In this document: positions 41,792-51,278 of the stretch, one piece after another
How the letters are laid out: each line of letters begins with the position of its first letter
How positions within the stretch are numbered: position 1 is the stretch's first letter
Source of the DNA: Chitinophaga sp. sic0106
Lineage (GTDB): Bacteria > Bacteroidota > Bacteroidia > Chitinophagales > Chitinophagaceae
DNA: 64,000 bases
Direction: 5' to 3'
NCBI RefSeq assembly: GCF_019219075.1
Contig: NZ_JAHUWJ010000017.1
Span: 1 to 64,000, forward strand
The notes under the pieces: model-generated
The model's input: the letters and a program-made list of their open reading frames with translations, nothing else
What the model was told of the DNA's origin: nothing
Databases searched by the model: none
Translations under genes and position numbers: made by a program

Positions 41792-43192
41792 CTACATGCC
41801 GCTGATTTCCTTTAATATCCGGAGTTCTTTTGGGTAGTAATTATTCATCCTGTTAGGCAATAACTTCGCCCAGCCAAGATTCATATCCTCGTAACGCATC
41901 AGCGCCCATCCCTTCACATCCGTGGCTATTCCCGGATCTTCCTTGCGCAGATAATGCAATGCTTCCTGCAAACTCAGGTTAACGCCTGGTATGTTGGCCG
42001 ATACCAATGTGCTGGCCGCCAGCTGGTGATCAGGTATCAATTCTTTCTGTCCTAACTGTCCCGCTTTCACACCTGCCTTGCGAATATACAACTGTTGCTG
42101 CAACAATGAAATATCTTTTGCTAAATTTTTTGGCAACACCAGCACCTCCTCCTGGTGAAGCAGATATTCATACTTCTCCGGATCGGCTATCCAGTTAGCT
42201 AATTTCCCCGTTTCTTTTGCAGAGAGAAAAGTGTTCTTCTGCTCTTTGAGCTTCCTTCCCGCTTCGCCGCTCTTCTTTCGGAAACAGGCAATGAAAAAGC
42301 CTTCGCCCTGCAGGTGATCCGGATAAAACCTATAGCCGGCACTGTTATGCTCCACAGAAAATGCAGGCACTATATGCCAGCTCTCCTGCACCGGCACCCG
42401 TATATTCTCCAGTTCAAAATGCCCCAGCAGCCAGTCCATGATCTGCTCATCTTCCTCCCTGGAAAATGAACAGGTAGAGTAAATCAAAATGCCGCCTTCC
42501 TTCAACGCTGGCAGCACATCAGCCAGTATACGCTGCTGGCGTTGACTACACAACACCACATTTTCCGGCGACCACTCCGGAATCAACTCCGGCTCCCGCC
42601 TGAATAATCCCGAACCAGAACATGGCGCATCAATCACCATCACATCAAAATATCCCGGTATACGCGAAAAATCTCTCGGATCATTGTTCGTCACTACCAC
42701 ATTAGCACCGCCCCACTTAGTGAGGTTATCCGCCAGCACAGCGGCACGCGGCTTAATCACCTCGTTCGCTACCAGCACACTATCTTCGCTGATCAGCGAT
42801 TGCAATAGCGTCGACTTCCCTCCCGGCGCAGCACACAAATCAAGCACCCGCAGGTCCTGCTGAAGGTCTACCGTAGCACGCATTGCCTGCTCTACAAACA
42901 TCGACGATGCCTCCTGCACATAATAAGCGCCGGCATGAAAAAATGGATCAAAGGTAAAGGAAGGACGCTGCGGAAGGTAATACCCCTGCGAGTTCCAAGG
43001 CACACGGGTAACGCCGCCGGGCGACAACGCCGCCAGCACCTGCTCCGCCTTAGCCGCATTCAACTTGTGAGGATTGAGCCGCACCGAAGTAATTTTATCA
43101 GCAGCGGCATGTACACGCAGAAAAGATTCCCGGTTGAAACCAGGCAATCCCTCCAGCGAATTTATAAGTTCAGATGGTAAAGTATTAGACAA
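41792..43192 (-). CDS. rsmF: NOL1/NOP2/Sun-type RNA (cytosine-C5) methyltransferase
   Basis: The 466-residue enzyme methylates cytosine in rRNA (RsmF/YebU group). It shows the SAM site LDLCAAPGGKSTLL, the two catalytic cysteines in DAPCSGSGLFRREPE and YSTCSFSREEDEQI, and an N-terminal RNA-binding part starting LPSELINSLEGLPGFN. A C-terminal PUA-like extension (about 350-466, ending LGWAKLLPNRMNNYYPKEL) is typical of RsmF. A -7 box lies at 43214-43207. Confidence 0.9.
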   Translation of the reverse strand: MSNTLPSELINSLEGLPGFNRESFLRVHAAADKITSVRLNPHKLNAAKAEQVLAALSPGGVTRVPWNSQGYYLPQRPSFTFDPFFHAGAYYVQEASSMFVEQAMRATVDLQQDLRVLDLCAAPGGKSTLLQSLISEDSVLVANEVIKPRAAVLADNLTKWGGANVVVTNNDPRDFSRIPGYFDVMVIDAPCSGSGLFRREPELIPEWSPENVVLCSQRQQRILADVLPALKEGGILIYSTCSFSREEDEQIMDWLLGHFELENIRVPVQESWHIVPAFSVEHNSAGYRFYPDHLQGEGFFIACFRKKSGEAGRKLKEQKNTFLSAKETGKLANWIADPEKYEYLLHQEEVLVLPKNLAKDISLLQQQLYIRKAGVKAGQLGQKELIPDHQLAASTLVSANIPGVNLSLQEALHYLRKEDPGIATDVKGWALMRYEDMNLGWAKLLPNRMNNYYPKELRILKEISGM

Positions 43193-43206
43193 CGAAATGT
43201 TTTTCG

Positions 43207-43214
43207 CAAATGTA
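43207..43214 (-). promoter_or_regulatory. -7-like element of rsmF
   Basis: On the minus strand TACATTTG (43214-43207) matches TAnnTTTG, 14 bases before the rsmF ATG and just after the pntB stop. It lets rsmF be expressed apart from the pnt genes. Confidence 0.35.
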
Positions 43215-43238
43215 ACTAAAACATTGGCGCCATGACAT

Positions 43239-44792
43239 TTAAACCTGCTTTATTTCCGCTACCAGCTGCTGTAATACCTTCTTCGCATCACCAAACAGCA
43301 TGGAGGTTTTAGGCTGAAAAAAGAGGTCGTTTTCAATACCGGCATATCCCGGCTTCATACTGCGTTTATTCACAATAACCACTTTGGCATTTTCTACCTC
43401 CAGAATAGGCATACCGTAAATAGGACTGGTAGCATCCGTTTTAGCCGCCGGATTTACCACGTCATTAGCACCTAATACCAGCACGGCGTCGGTAGTGGGC
43501 AACTCAGCGTTCGCTTCTTCCATCTCCAGCAGCTTGTCATACGAAACATCTGCTTCTGCCAGCAACACATTCATATGCCCCGGCATGCGTCCCGCTACCG
43601 GATGAATGGCATACTTCACATCCACCCCTTTCTCCTCCAGCAACTTCTCCAGTTCATGGCACACATGCTGCGCCTGGGCCACCGCCAAACCATAACCAGG
43701 CACGATCATCACCTTGTTGGCGTAAGCCAGCACCACCGCAGCATCCGATAAGGAAATCTCCTTATACGCCCCCTGCTCTTTGCCAGCCACTGCACCAGTT
43801 TTGTTCCCCCCGAATGAACCTATCAACACATTCTTCAGCGAACGGTTCATCGCCTTACACATCAATATCGTCAAAATCGTACCGGCCGATCCCACCAGGA
43901 TACCACCGGTGAGCATCACCGGATTATCGTACAGAAATCCGCCAAAAGCCGCTGCCACACCGGTAAAAGAGTTCAGCAACGAAATTACCACCGGCATGTC
44001 TGCCCCACCAATCGGCAATACAAACAGGATTCCATAAATCAGTGACACAATCAGTAATCCGTAAAACAATAAATTAAAACCAGTGGCCGTACCACCGCCA
44101 TGCGCCCACAACGGATACACGTCATTTACGTGTATCAGCAATGCCGCCGCCAGCAGCACAATCACCCCCAGCACAATCATATTCACAATATGCTGTGCAG
44201 GAAAAGCAAAATCTTTTACACGCCCATTCAGCTTACCCCAGGCAATCACACTACCGGCAAAGGATACAGAGCCTATGATCAGCCCAAGTAATATTATCAG
44301 CAGCGTACCGCGATAATCCATTGTAAACATCGCCTGCAACAGATCCCGCTGCTCCATAAACGCTTTGCTGCCGGTCCCCAGCTGGTCTATCATATCGCCT
44401 ACCTGGTGCATTTTAATCATGGCCGCAGCCCCCTCCGATCCACTGTTACCTGCCAGGTGACCGAACTCAATGATCGATATCAACGCCGCACAGGCGCCTC
44501 CCATCCCGTTAAACATGCTTACCATCTCTGGCATGGCCGTCATCTTCACTTTCTTCGCGGCCATCACACCTATCACCGAGCCAATAAGCAGCCCCCCGAA
44601 AATCCAACCGTAATTATGCAGCTTCGCCCCTTCCGATTCATACAAAAAGATGGTGCCTATAATCGCCAGCCCCATCCCTGCAGCCGCTACCAGATTGCCT
44701 TTACGGGCAGTATCCGGTTTACTCAACATCTTTAATCCCAATATGAATGTAACAGAGCCTATCAGATAGATTATTGAAAGTATGCTGGACAT
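43239..44792 (-). CDS. pntB: NAD(P) transhydrogenase beta subunit
   Basis: PntB has eight or nine membrane helices (about 5-25 through 300) and the NADP-binding domain III from about 340. Key parts are GSVSFAGSVIAWGKLNGRV, MIVPGYGLAVAQAQH, HPVAGRMPGHMNVLLAEA, LVLGANDVVNPAA and SMKPGYAGIENDLFF. The 517-residue enzyme uses the proton gradient to reduce NADP with NADH. It forms a split operon with the two alpha-subunit genes. Confidence 0.95.
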   Translation of the reverse strand: MSSILSIIYLIGSVTFILGLKMLSKPDTARKGNLVAAAGMGLAIIGTIFLYESEGAKLHNYGWIFGGLLIGSVIGVMAAKKVKMTAMPEMVSMFNGMGGACAALISIIEFGHLAGNSGSEGAAAMIKMHQVGDMIDQLGTGSKAFMEQRDLLQAMFTMDYRGTLLIILLGLIIGSVSFAGSVIAWGKLNGRVKDFAFPAQHIVNMIVLGVIVLLAAALLIHVNDVYPLWAHGGGTATGFNLLFYGLLIVSLIYGILFVLPIGGADMPVVISLLNSFTGVAAAFGGFLYDNPVMLTGGILVGSAGTILTILMCKAMNRSLKNVLIGSFGGNKTGAVAGKEQGAYKEISLSDAAVVLAYANKVMIVPGYGLAVAQAQHVCHELEKLLEEKGVDVKYAIHPVAGRMPGHMNVLLAEADVSYDKLLEMEEANAELPTTDAVLVLGANDVVNPAAKTDATSPIYGMPILEVENAKVVIVNKRSMKPGYAGIENDLFFQPKTSMLFGDAKKVLQQLVAEIKQV

Positions 44793-44804
44793 ATGGTACA
44801 GGTT

Positions 44805-45122
44805 TTATTTTTTATCCTTTTTGTTTTTGAACATCTCCAGCATGCGATCCGTTACCACAAAGCCTCCTACCACATTCACCGTGCCCAGTATTACCGCTAA
44901 AAAACCAAGCACCAAAGCCAGGTAGTTGCCCGCCTCCGCCTTGCCCATCACTATGATTGCACCGATAATTACCACCCCGTGTATGGCATTGGCACCACTC
45001 ATCAGTGGTGTATGCAATACAGAAGGCACGCGGGAAATCACTTCTATACCCAGAAAAATAGACAGGATTACAACATATATCATTTCTATATGCTGCTGAA
45101 TGAATACGGATAGCTGTTCCAT
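44805..45122 (-). CDS. pntAB: NAD(P) transhydrogenase, membrane part of the alpha subunit
   Basis: The 105-residue protein has three membrane helices and the domain II block IFLGIEVISRVPSVLHTPLMSGANAIHGVVIIGAI. In E. coli this part is fused to PntA; here it is a separate gene, as in Rhodospirillum (PntAB). It is 12 bases before pntB. Confidence 0.93.
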   Translation of the reverse strand: MEQLSVFIQQHIEMIYVVILSIFLGIEVISRVPSVLHTPLMSGANAIHGVVIIGAIIVMGKAEAGNYLALVLGFLAVILGTVNVVGGFVVTDRMLEMFKNKKDKK

Positions 45123-45182
45123 GGCTGTTGTTTTTTAGTTGTTCCGGTGGAATTATAATACAGTAATCAGGTTAACGGCGAC

Positions 45183-46313
45183 TTACGCAGGCTGCAGGAA
45201 ACTTTTCACCCGCTGGTTCTGTATCTCCCCGTTATAGGTAATACAGGCGCCTGCCACAATATCATCTTCAAAATTGAGCGACACGGCACCCTCTTTTGTC
45301 AGTATTAACTTCAGGAAATTAAAGAGATTCTTGGCGTATAGCTTACTCGCATCTGACGGCATATCCGCTGCCAGATTAGAATTACCGATGATCGTTACAC
45401 CTTTGTAGGTAACGGTTTCATTGTTCTTAGTCACCTCCGTATTTCCACCGGTGGCCGCTGCCAGGTCAATGATCACCGCTCCGGCACGCATCTGATCCAG
45501 CATCTCATTCGTCACCAGCACGGGCGCTTTCTTACCGGGAATCTGCGCGGTAGAAATCACGATATCTGCCTTGGCAATACTTTCACCTATACGCTGTTGC
45601 TGCTTCTGCTGATAATCGGCCGATTGCTCTACGGCATAACCACCGGCTGCGGAAGCATCCGCGGCACCTTCCACCTCCACAAACTTAGCCCCCAGGCTCA
45701 TCACTTCCTCCTTCACAGCAGGCCTGGTATCAAATACCTCCACCACCGCCCCAAGGCGGCGTGCGGTAGCTATGGCCTGTAAGCCCGCTACACCGGCACC
45801 CAGCACCAAAACTTTTGCAGGTGCAATACTGCCGGCAGCAGTCATAAACATCGGGAAATAACGGCTATAGGTATACGCAGCCAGCAGAACAGCCTTGTAG
45901 CCCGCAATATTGGCTTGCGAACTCAGCACATCCATGCTCTGCGCGCGCGTAGTACGTGGAATTGCATCCAGACTGAAGGTGCTGATATTCCTGACGGCCC
46001 ATTGTTCCACCGCCTGTAAATTGTAAAGCGGTTGCAAGGCACCTGCCAGGATCTTCCCTGGCTTAATGCCAGCCAGCGTTTCAGCGTCCGGAGGATTTAC
46101 GCAGCAGATGATATCTGCCTGCTCAAGTATTTGTGATAAAGTTGTAACCTGGGCCCCGGCAGCGATATATAGGGAGTCGTCATAAAACGCTTTATCGCCT
46201 GCACCTTGCTCCACCCACACGGTTACCGACATCTGCTGCAATTGTTTCACTATTTCGGGGACTAGTGACACACGGGTTTCCCTGTTTTTTTCTTTCAAAA
46301 TTCCTACAATCAT
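45183..46313 (-). CDS. pntAA: NAD(P) transhydrogenase, soluble alpha-1 subunit
   Basis: The 376-residue NAD-binding domain I starts MIVGILKEKNRETRVSLVPE and contains VLVLGAGVAGLQAIATARRLGAVVEVFDTRP, the NAD-binding Rossmann motif shared with alanine dehydrogenase. It is free of membrane segments, the split form of PntA. The ATG at 46313 is the family start; an upstream in-frame ATG at 46361 would add sixteen non-conserved residues. Confidence 0.94.
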   Translation of the reverse strand: MIVGILKEKNRETRVSLVPEIVKQLQQMSVTVWVEQGAGDKAFYDDSLYIAAGAQVTTLSQILEQADIICCVNPPDAETLAGIKPGKILAGALQPLYNLQAVEQWAVRNISTFSLDAIPRTTRAQSMDVLSSQANIAGYKAVLLAAYTYSRYFPMFMTAAGSIAPAKVLVLGAGVAGLQAIATARRLGAVVEVFDTRPAVKEEVMSLGAKFVEVEGAADASAAGGYAVEQSADYQQKQQQRIGESIAKADIVISTAQIPGKKAPVLVTNEMLDQMRAGAVIIDLAAATGGNTEVTKNNETVTYKGVTIIGNSNLAADMPSDASKLYAKNLFNFLKLILTKEGAVSLNFEDDIVAGACITYNGEIQNQRVKSFLQPA

Positions 46314-46375
46314 CTGGTGGAAGTTTATAAGGAAATTTAAAGAAAAAAAGCTACAACTCAATAAATTTTCTATGA

Positions 46376-47722
46376 TTAATTTTTTGCAATAGTACCCGCC
46401 AACGTAGCCGCATACTGCACCAGCGCAGGTACCGCCACCCCATGGAGATAATTACCGGCAATATGAAGGCCGGCATGGGTAGCTTCAAACTGTTTTACCA
46501 GCTCGCGTAGCCCCGCATGACCTACATTCAGCTGGGGAATAGCCTGCTGCCATACCTCAAAATGCTGCATCACAGGAGCCTCGCTGATACCCAGTATGGT
46601 ACTGAGCTCTCCCAGGATATTTTGTTGCAACACGGCATGACTGGTATCACGCAGGAGGTGCTGCAGGCGCGCGCCGCCGGTAAACACCGTCAGCAGCAAC
46701 TTACCTTGTGGCGCTTTGGTAGGGAAAATGGCCGCGTTACAGATAGCGCCCAGGAAATGTAAATGTTCTGCATTAGGCACCAGGAAGCCAAAGCCATCCA
46801 CAGGATTAGCCACGGCAGCGGCATTATAACCCACATGCAGCACGCCCATCTCCGGATATTCAAGTTGTTGTAAACGCTCTGCCAGCTTATTATCCAGGCC
46901 TTTCAGCATAGAGGCGGTGGCATAGGAAGGGGTGGTAAGTATCACCTGTGCCGCCTCCATTTCGCCCTGCTGGCCGTTTTCGATGTAAGTAATTTTATAC
47001 CGGCCTTCGGCAGATGTAATACTGCGCACGGCACAATTGAGTCGCACGGGAACGGCTAAACGGGCAGCTAGCGCACTGGTGAGCGTGGCATTGCCTCCGG
47101 CGAGACTCACTATCTTCCGGCCTCCGAGCGCAGCCTTCTCTTTCATCAATCCTTTCGTAATACTACCATAGGTACGCTCCCATTTAGGCAGCATAGGCAA
47201 CACTTCCGCTATACTCAGCTTATCAGGATTGCCAGCGTAAATACCGGAAAGCACCGGATCAAATACATACTCGGCAATTTCCTGGTTAAAGCGGCGACCG
47301 ATAAATTCGCTTACACTTTCTTCCTCTTTCAGCGGAACAGACTTGCGGAAACGCTCTGTAAAGAGCTTCCACTTGCTGGCGCCGCTTAAATATTTTGATC
47401 CGATGATTTTAAATGGATGGGGAGATACCGCATGCAGTTGTTTGTTCCTCACCAGGAACCTGTTTTTACTGGCTGCCGATGCCACCAGTATTTTATCACC
47501 TAAACCTAACTGCTCCAGGTATTGCAACATCTCGGGAGAGGCAGCAATGGAGTTAGGACCGGCGTCCAGCTCAAAGCCATCAATATGTAACGATTTCAGC
47601 ACACCGCCACTACGGTCAGCAGCCTCCATAATCACATACGGCACTTGCAGCTGTTGCAGCTCATAGGCAATACTCAGCCCGGAAATACCGGCGCCAACAA
47701 TTAAAACGGGTTGCTGTGGCAT
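46376..47722 (-). CDS. hemG: Oxygen-dependent protoporphyrinogen oxidase
   Basis: The 448-residue FAD enzyme of the HemY/PPOX type oxidises protoporphyrinogen IX to protoporphyrin IX using O2. The N-terminal dinucleotide fold is VLIVGAGISGLSIAYELQ followed by VIMEAADRSGGVLKS. GFELDAGPNSIA and FVFDPVLSGIYAGNPDKLSIAEVLPML are PPOX-specific, and the C-terminal GLHIAGNYLHGVAVPALV is the FAD-contacting end. It lies 11 bases after hemH and completes the pathway. The symbol hemY is also used. Confidence 0.93.
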   Translation of the reverse strand: MPQQPVLIVGAGISGLSIAYELQQLQVPYVIMEAADRSGGVLKSLHIDGFELDAGPNSIAASPEMLQYLEQLGLGDKILVASAASKNRFLVRNKQLHAVSPHPFKIIGSKYLSGASKWKLFTERFRKSVPLKEEESVSEFIGRRFNQEIAEYVFDPVLSGIYAGNPDKLSIAEVLPMLPKWERTYGSITKGLMKEKAALGGRKIVSLAGGNATLTSALAARLAVPVRLNCAVRSITSAEGRYKITYIENGQQGEMEAAQVILTTPSYATASMLKGLDNKLAERLQQLEYPEMGVLHVGYNAAAVANPVDGFGFLVPNAEHLHFLGAICNAAIFPTKAPQGKLLLTVFTGGARLQHLLRDTSHAVLQQNILGELSTILGISEAPVMQHFEVWQQAIPQLNVGHAGLRELVKQFEATHAGLHIAGNYLHGVAVPALVQYAATLAGTIAKN

Positions 47723-47733
47723 GAGGATCGGAA

Positions 47734-48771
47734 TTAATTATTTTCAATCAGCTGTGTGCAATACTTTACGATTGCGTTCACCCATAACGGATGTACGTTC
47801 AGGCATGGAATCATGGTGAAACTGTCACCACCATTGCTCATAAAAGAATGTTTTCCTTCAACGGCAATCTCCTCCAGTGTTTCCAGACAATCAGATACAA
47901 AGGCCGGACATACGACCAATATCTTCTTTTTTCCTTCCTTAGGCAGTTCTTCAAAACGTGCTGCGGTGTATGGCTGTAACCACTCTTCCCTGCCGAGGCG
48001 CGATTGAAACGACATCCCCCACTTCTCTTTAGACAACCCTAATTTTTCCGCCACCAGCTCTGAGGTAATAGTTACCTGGTGCCTGTAGCAAAACTCATGG
48101 GCAGGGGATTTTACATGACAGCAATCTCCCACCTTCATGCAATGTTTGCCTGTGATGTCGCCCTTATGGATATGCCTTACCGGCACACCATGATAGCTGA
48201 ACAGCACATAGTCGTAGTCCTCCTGCAGATACGGACGCATACTTTCCGCTACCGCATTGATATAATCGGGTTCATCGTAAAACGGAGGAATTACACTCAG
48301 TTTGAATTTATATTTCTGCTTACGGTAGATTTCCTTGGCATATTCCGCCGCGGTTTCGTAAGAGGACATGGCGTAATGCGGATATAAAGGCAGCAGGATC
48401 ACTTCTTTCAGCGAAGGATTATCTGCCAGTAACTTGTTGTAAGCCGCTTCAGGCGAAGGATTGCCGTAACGCATCATGATCTCCACAGGGATCTCCATAT
48501 CGTTTTGCACCGCCTTTTGTAACTGTTTAGTGAGCACAATCAACGGGGAGCCTTCTTCCCACCAGATGGACTGGTAAGCCTCGGCTGACTTCGGCGCACG
48601 ATTTGGTACTATTACTCCGCCTACCAGCAGTTTGCGGAACAACCAGGGATAATCGATCACACGCTTGTCCATCAGGAACTCCATCAAATACCTCTTCACA
48701 TCAGGTACTGCCGTTGAATCCGGAGAGCCCAGATTCATCAAAACTATTCCTACTTCAGATTTATTGACCAT
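47734..48771 (-). CDS. hemH: Ferrochelatase
   Basis: The 345-residue enzyme inserts Fe2+ into protoporphyrin IX. The start GIVLMNLGSPDS, the active-site YVLFSYHGVPVRH with its His, LPLYPHYAMSS and VVCPAFVSDCLETLEEI are typical. A Cys-rich insert GKHCMKVGDCCHVKSPAHEF ends with a further Cys, giving C-x5-CC-x9-C, which could hold the internal [2Fe-2S] cluster known from some bacterial ferrochelatases. It reads away from hemA across a 328-base control region. Confidence 0.93.
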   Translation of the reverse strand: MVNKSEVGIVLMNLGSPDSTAVPDVKRYLMEFLMDKRVIDYPWLFRKLLVGGVIVPNRAPKSAEAYQSIWWEEGSPLIVLTKQLQKAVQNDMEIPVEIMMRYGNPSPEAAYNKLLADNPSLKEVILLPLYPHYAMSSYETAAEYAKEIYRKQKYKFKLSVIPPFYDEPDYINAVAESMRPYLQEDYDYVLFSYHGVPVRHIHKGDITGKHCMKVGDCCHVKSPAHEFCYRHQVTITSELVAEKLGLSKEKWGMSFQSRLGREEWLQPYTAARFEELPKEGKKKILVVCPAFVSDCLETLEEIAVEGKHSFMSNGGDSFTMIPCLNVHPLWVNAIVKYCTQLIENN

Positions 48772-49099
48772 GCTATTCTTTAAGATTGCGGCAAATTTAG
48801 CTTGTTTCCGGCATAAACAGTCCAGGCACTTTGATAGAAAGTACTGACCTTTGTATAGAGGAAACTGATAGGACTAGGTAATGTCATCTGTTTGTAATGA
48901 TTATATCACCGAAATCTAAATATTTCCAAAGGCAGTCGTTTTCTAACACCCTGGCATATGGCGCCTGAGCAAAACCTGATAAAAATCATTTTTTCATCGT
49001 ATTGATTACCAGTAGTAGAAATGACACACTAATGACAGCCTAAACCAATTGTTTGCAGCGTATGCCAGTATTTTTGCAGCCGGAAGCTTATACACGAAC
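48772..49099. promoter_or_regulatory. Divergent control region of the heme genes
   Basis: This 328-base gap between hemH and hemA has no gene. It holds -7 elements for both: minus TAAATTTG (48799-48792) for hemH, with a leader of about 15 bases, and plus TATTTTTG (49069-49076) for hemA, with TTG at 49049-49051 and a 17-base spacer. The middle is AT-rich with no strong inverted repeat that I can see, so a regulator site is not identified. Confidence 0.55.
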
Positions 49100-50353
49100 A
49101 TGCAGGTCAGTCATTCAAAAGAAATAGCAAATTTTCATATCGTTGGGATCAACTATAAGAAAACAGACGCTGCTATCAGGGGACTATACGCCATCAATCC
49201 GGCCCAGTACCAACAACTCCTGGAGCATGCCAGGACTGTGCAATTAGACGATCTCTTTGTACTCTCCACTTGTAATAGAACGGAAATTTACGGTTTTGCC
49301 GCAAGCCCGGGGCAATTCATAGACTTGCTGTGTTCACAAACCAACGGCGACAGGGATCAGCTACTGGAAATGGCCTATACCAAATCCGGTGAAGAAGCGA
49401 TCAAACACTTGTACCAGGTAGGAACAGGGCTGGACAGCCAGATCCTTGGCGACTATGAAATCATTGGCCAGATAAGGAATGCAGCGAAATTTGCAAAAAA
49501 TGAAAAAGCACTGGGAGGTTTTCTAGAACGATTAGTAAACAGTGTATTGCAGGTTTCCAAACTTATTAAAACAGAAACAGGCCTCAGCGCCGGCACCGTG
49601 TCCGTTGCCTTTGCAACCGTACGCATGCTGGAACGCATGGTTCCTGATATCAAGGATAAAAAGATCGTATTGCTGGGCGTAGGCAAAATAGGCCGCAACA
49701 CCACCAAAAATATGATCGAGTACCTGGGAGTGAAAGAAGTAACACTCATCAACCGTACACTCCTTGTGGCCGAAGAATTTGCCAGTCAACACGGACTCAA
49801 ATACGCACCATACGAAAATATGCTGCCGGTAATCCAGGAGGCAGATGTGATTCTGGTGGCGTCCAACGCTCCACATCCCACACTGCTGGCTGAGCATTTA
49901 CAAAACACTACGCCAAAGCTGGTGGTAGATCTCTCTATACCATTTAACGTAGACCCTGCAGTAGCAGCATTAAAGCATATTTCGCTGGTAAACGTTGATG
50001 AACTCTCCAAGGTACAGGACGAAACCCTGCAAAACAGGCTGACGGAAGTACCAAAGGCGATCGCCATCATCGCGGAGTACATGGAAGAGTTTCTCTACTG
50101 GTACAAAATGCGTAAGCACGCCGTTGTACTCAAAGCAGTAAAAGAAAAACTGCATGAAATACATATGCGCGAAATCCAGCAACAGAAAAACGGTGCCGCC
50201 TATAACCTGGAAGATATTGAACAGGTATCAGGCCGCATCATTCAAAAAATGATCAACCTCATGGCAGGTAAAGTGCGCAAGGAAACTGACAAGAGCGACC
50301 TTTACATCTCCATGATCAATGATATTTTCGAGACAGGAGTTAACCAGGAATAA
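49100..50353 (+). CDS. hemA: Glutamyl-tRNA reductase
   Basis: HemA reduces glutamyl-tRNA to glutamate-1-semialdehyde, the first committed step. The 417 residues show FHIVGINYKKTDAAIRG, the catalytic Cys58 in LSTCNRTEIYGF, DSQILGDYEIIGQIRNA and the NADPH domain KKIVLLGVGKIGRNTTKN. The dimerisation helix follows at the end. The ATG at 49100 follows a promoter with its -7 box at 49069-49076; an in-frame ATG at 49049 falls upstream of that box and is rejected. Confidence 0.95.
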   Translation: MQVSHSKEIANFHIVGINYKKTDAAIRGLYAINPAQYQQLLEHARTVQLDDLFVLSTCNRTEIYGFAASPGQFIDLLCSQTNGDRDQLLEMAYTKSGEEAIKHLYQVGTGLDSQILGDYEIIGQIRNAAKFAKNEKALGGFLERLVNSVLQVSKLIKTETGLSAGTVSVAFATVRMLERMVPDIKDKKIVLLGVGKIGRNTTKNMIEYLGVKEVTLINRTLLVAEEFASQHGLKYAPYENMLPVIQEADVILVASNAPHPTLLAEHLQNTTPKLVVDLSIPFNVDPAVAALKHISLVNVDELSKVQDETLQNRLTEVPKAIAIIAEYMEEFLYWYKMRKHAVVLKAVKEKLHEIHMREIQQQKNGAAYNLEDIEQVSGRIIQKMINLMAGKVRKETDKSDLYISMINDIFETGVNQE

Positions 50354-50357
50354 CACA

Positions 50358-51278
50358 ATGGAAAAAGTTATCAGGATAGGCACAAGAGAAAGCCAGCTGG
50401 CACTATGGCAGGCGCACCAGGTAAATGATCTGCTGACCGCACAGGGATACAGAACTGAGCTGGTGCCCATTAAGAGTGAAGGCGATATTGACCTGGTTAC
50501 ACCCCTGTACGAAATTGGTGTACAGGGCATCTTCACCAAAAGCCTCGACATCGCGCTCCTCAATGGTCGCATCGACATCGCGGTACACTCTTTCAAAGAT
50601 GTACCCACCCAATTACCACAAGGCATCGTTACCGCCGCTATCCTCGAAAGAGGACCTGTAAAGGATTTGCTGGTATATAAAACCAATACTGATTTTTTGA
50701 ATCAGCCGGAATATATCGCCAGTATTGCTACCAGCAGCGTACGCCGCAAAGCACAATGGCTGCGCAAATATCCTAATCATCAGCTCCACAACTTGCGTGG
50801 CAATGTAAATACCCGCCTCCAGAAGCTGGCCGCTGAAAGCTGGGATGGTGCCATCTTCGCCGCCGCCGGACTGGAACGCATCAACGTACGTCCTGCTACT
50901 TCCACAGAGCTGGACTGGATGCTGCCCGCTCCCGCACAAGGCGCCGTAGTGACCGTTTGCCGTGAAGAAGATGATTACTGCCTCCAGGCATGTGCTGCCT
51001 TTAATCACGCGCACACCGCCATCTCCACACAAATAGAAAGAGAATTTTTACGTACACTCATGGGCGGTTGTACTACCCCTATCAGTGCCTACGCTTATAT
51101 ACAAAACGATACCGTTTTCTTCGAAGGCGAAATTTGTAGTCTCGATGGAACCAGTTGCTACAGCACCTCCCGCCAGTCAGCCATTGGCAATGCCACCGGC
51201 ATAGGCAAAGATGCAGCTGAGGAAATCCTGGCCAAAGGAGGCGCCGAAATTGTAGCACAGATAAGAAATGCCAAATGA
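50358..51278 (+). CDS. hemC: Porphobilinogen deaminase (hydroxymethylbilane synthase)
   Basis: HemC joins four porphobilinogens. The 306 residues show IRIGTRESQLALWQA, GRIDIAVHSFKDVPTQLP, NLRGNVNTRLQKL and the cofactor-binding Cys238 in LMGGCTTPISAYA. The start at 50358 is five bases after the hemA stop; an in-frame ATG at 50319 lies inside hemA. The last 11 bases overlap hemD. Confidence 0.95.
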   Translation: MEKVIRIGTRESQLALWQAHQVNDLLTAQGYRTELVPIKSEGDIDLVTPLYEIGVQGIFTKSLDIALLNGRIDIAVHSFKDVPTQLPQGIVTAAILERGPVKDLLVYKTNTDFLNQPEYIASIATSSVRRKAQWLRKYPNHQLHNLRGNVNTRLQKLAAESWDGAIFAAAGLERINVRPATSTELDWMLPAPAQGAVVTVCREEDDYCLQACAAFNHAHTAISTQIEREFLRTLMGGCTTPISAYAYIQNDTVFFEGEICSLDGTSCYSTSRQSAIGNATGIGKDAAEEILAKGGAEIVAQIRNAK

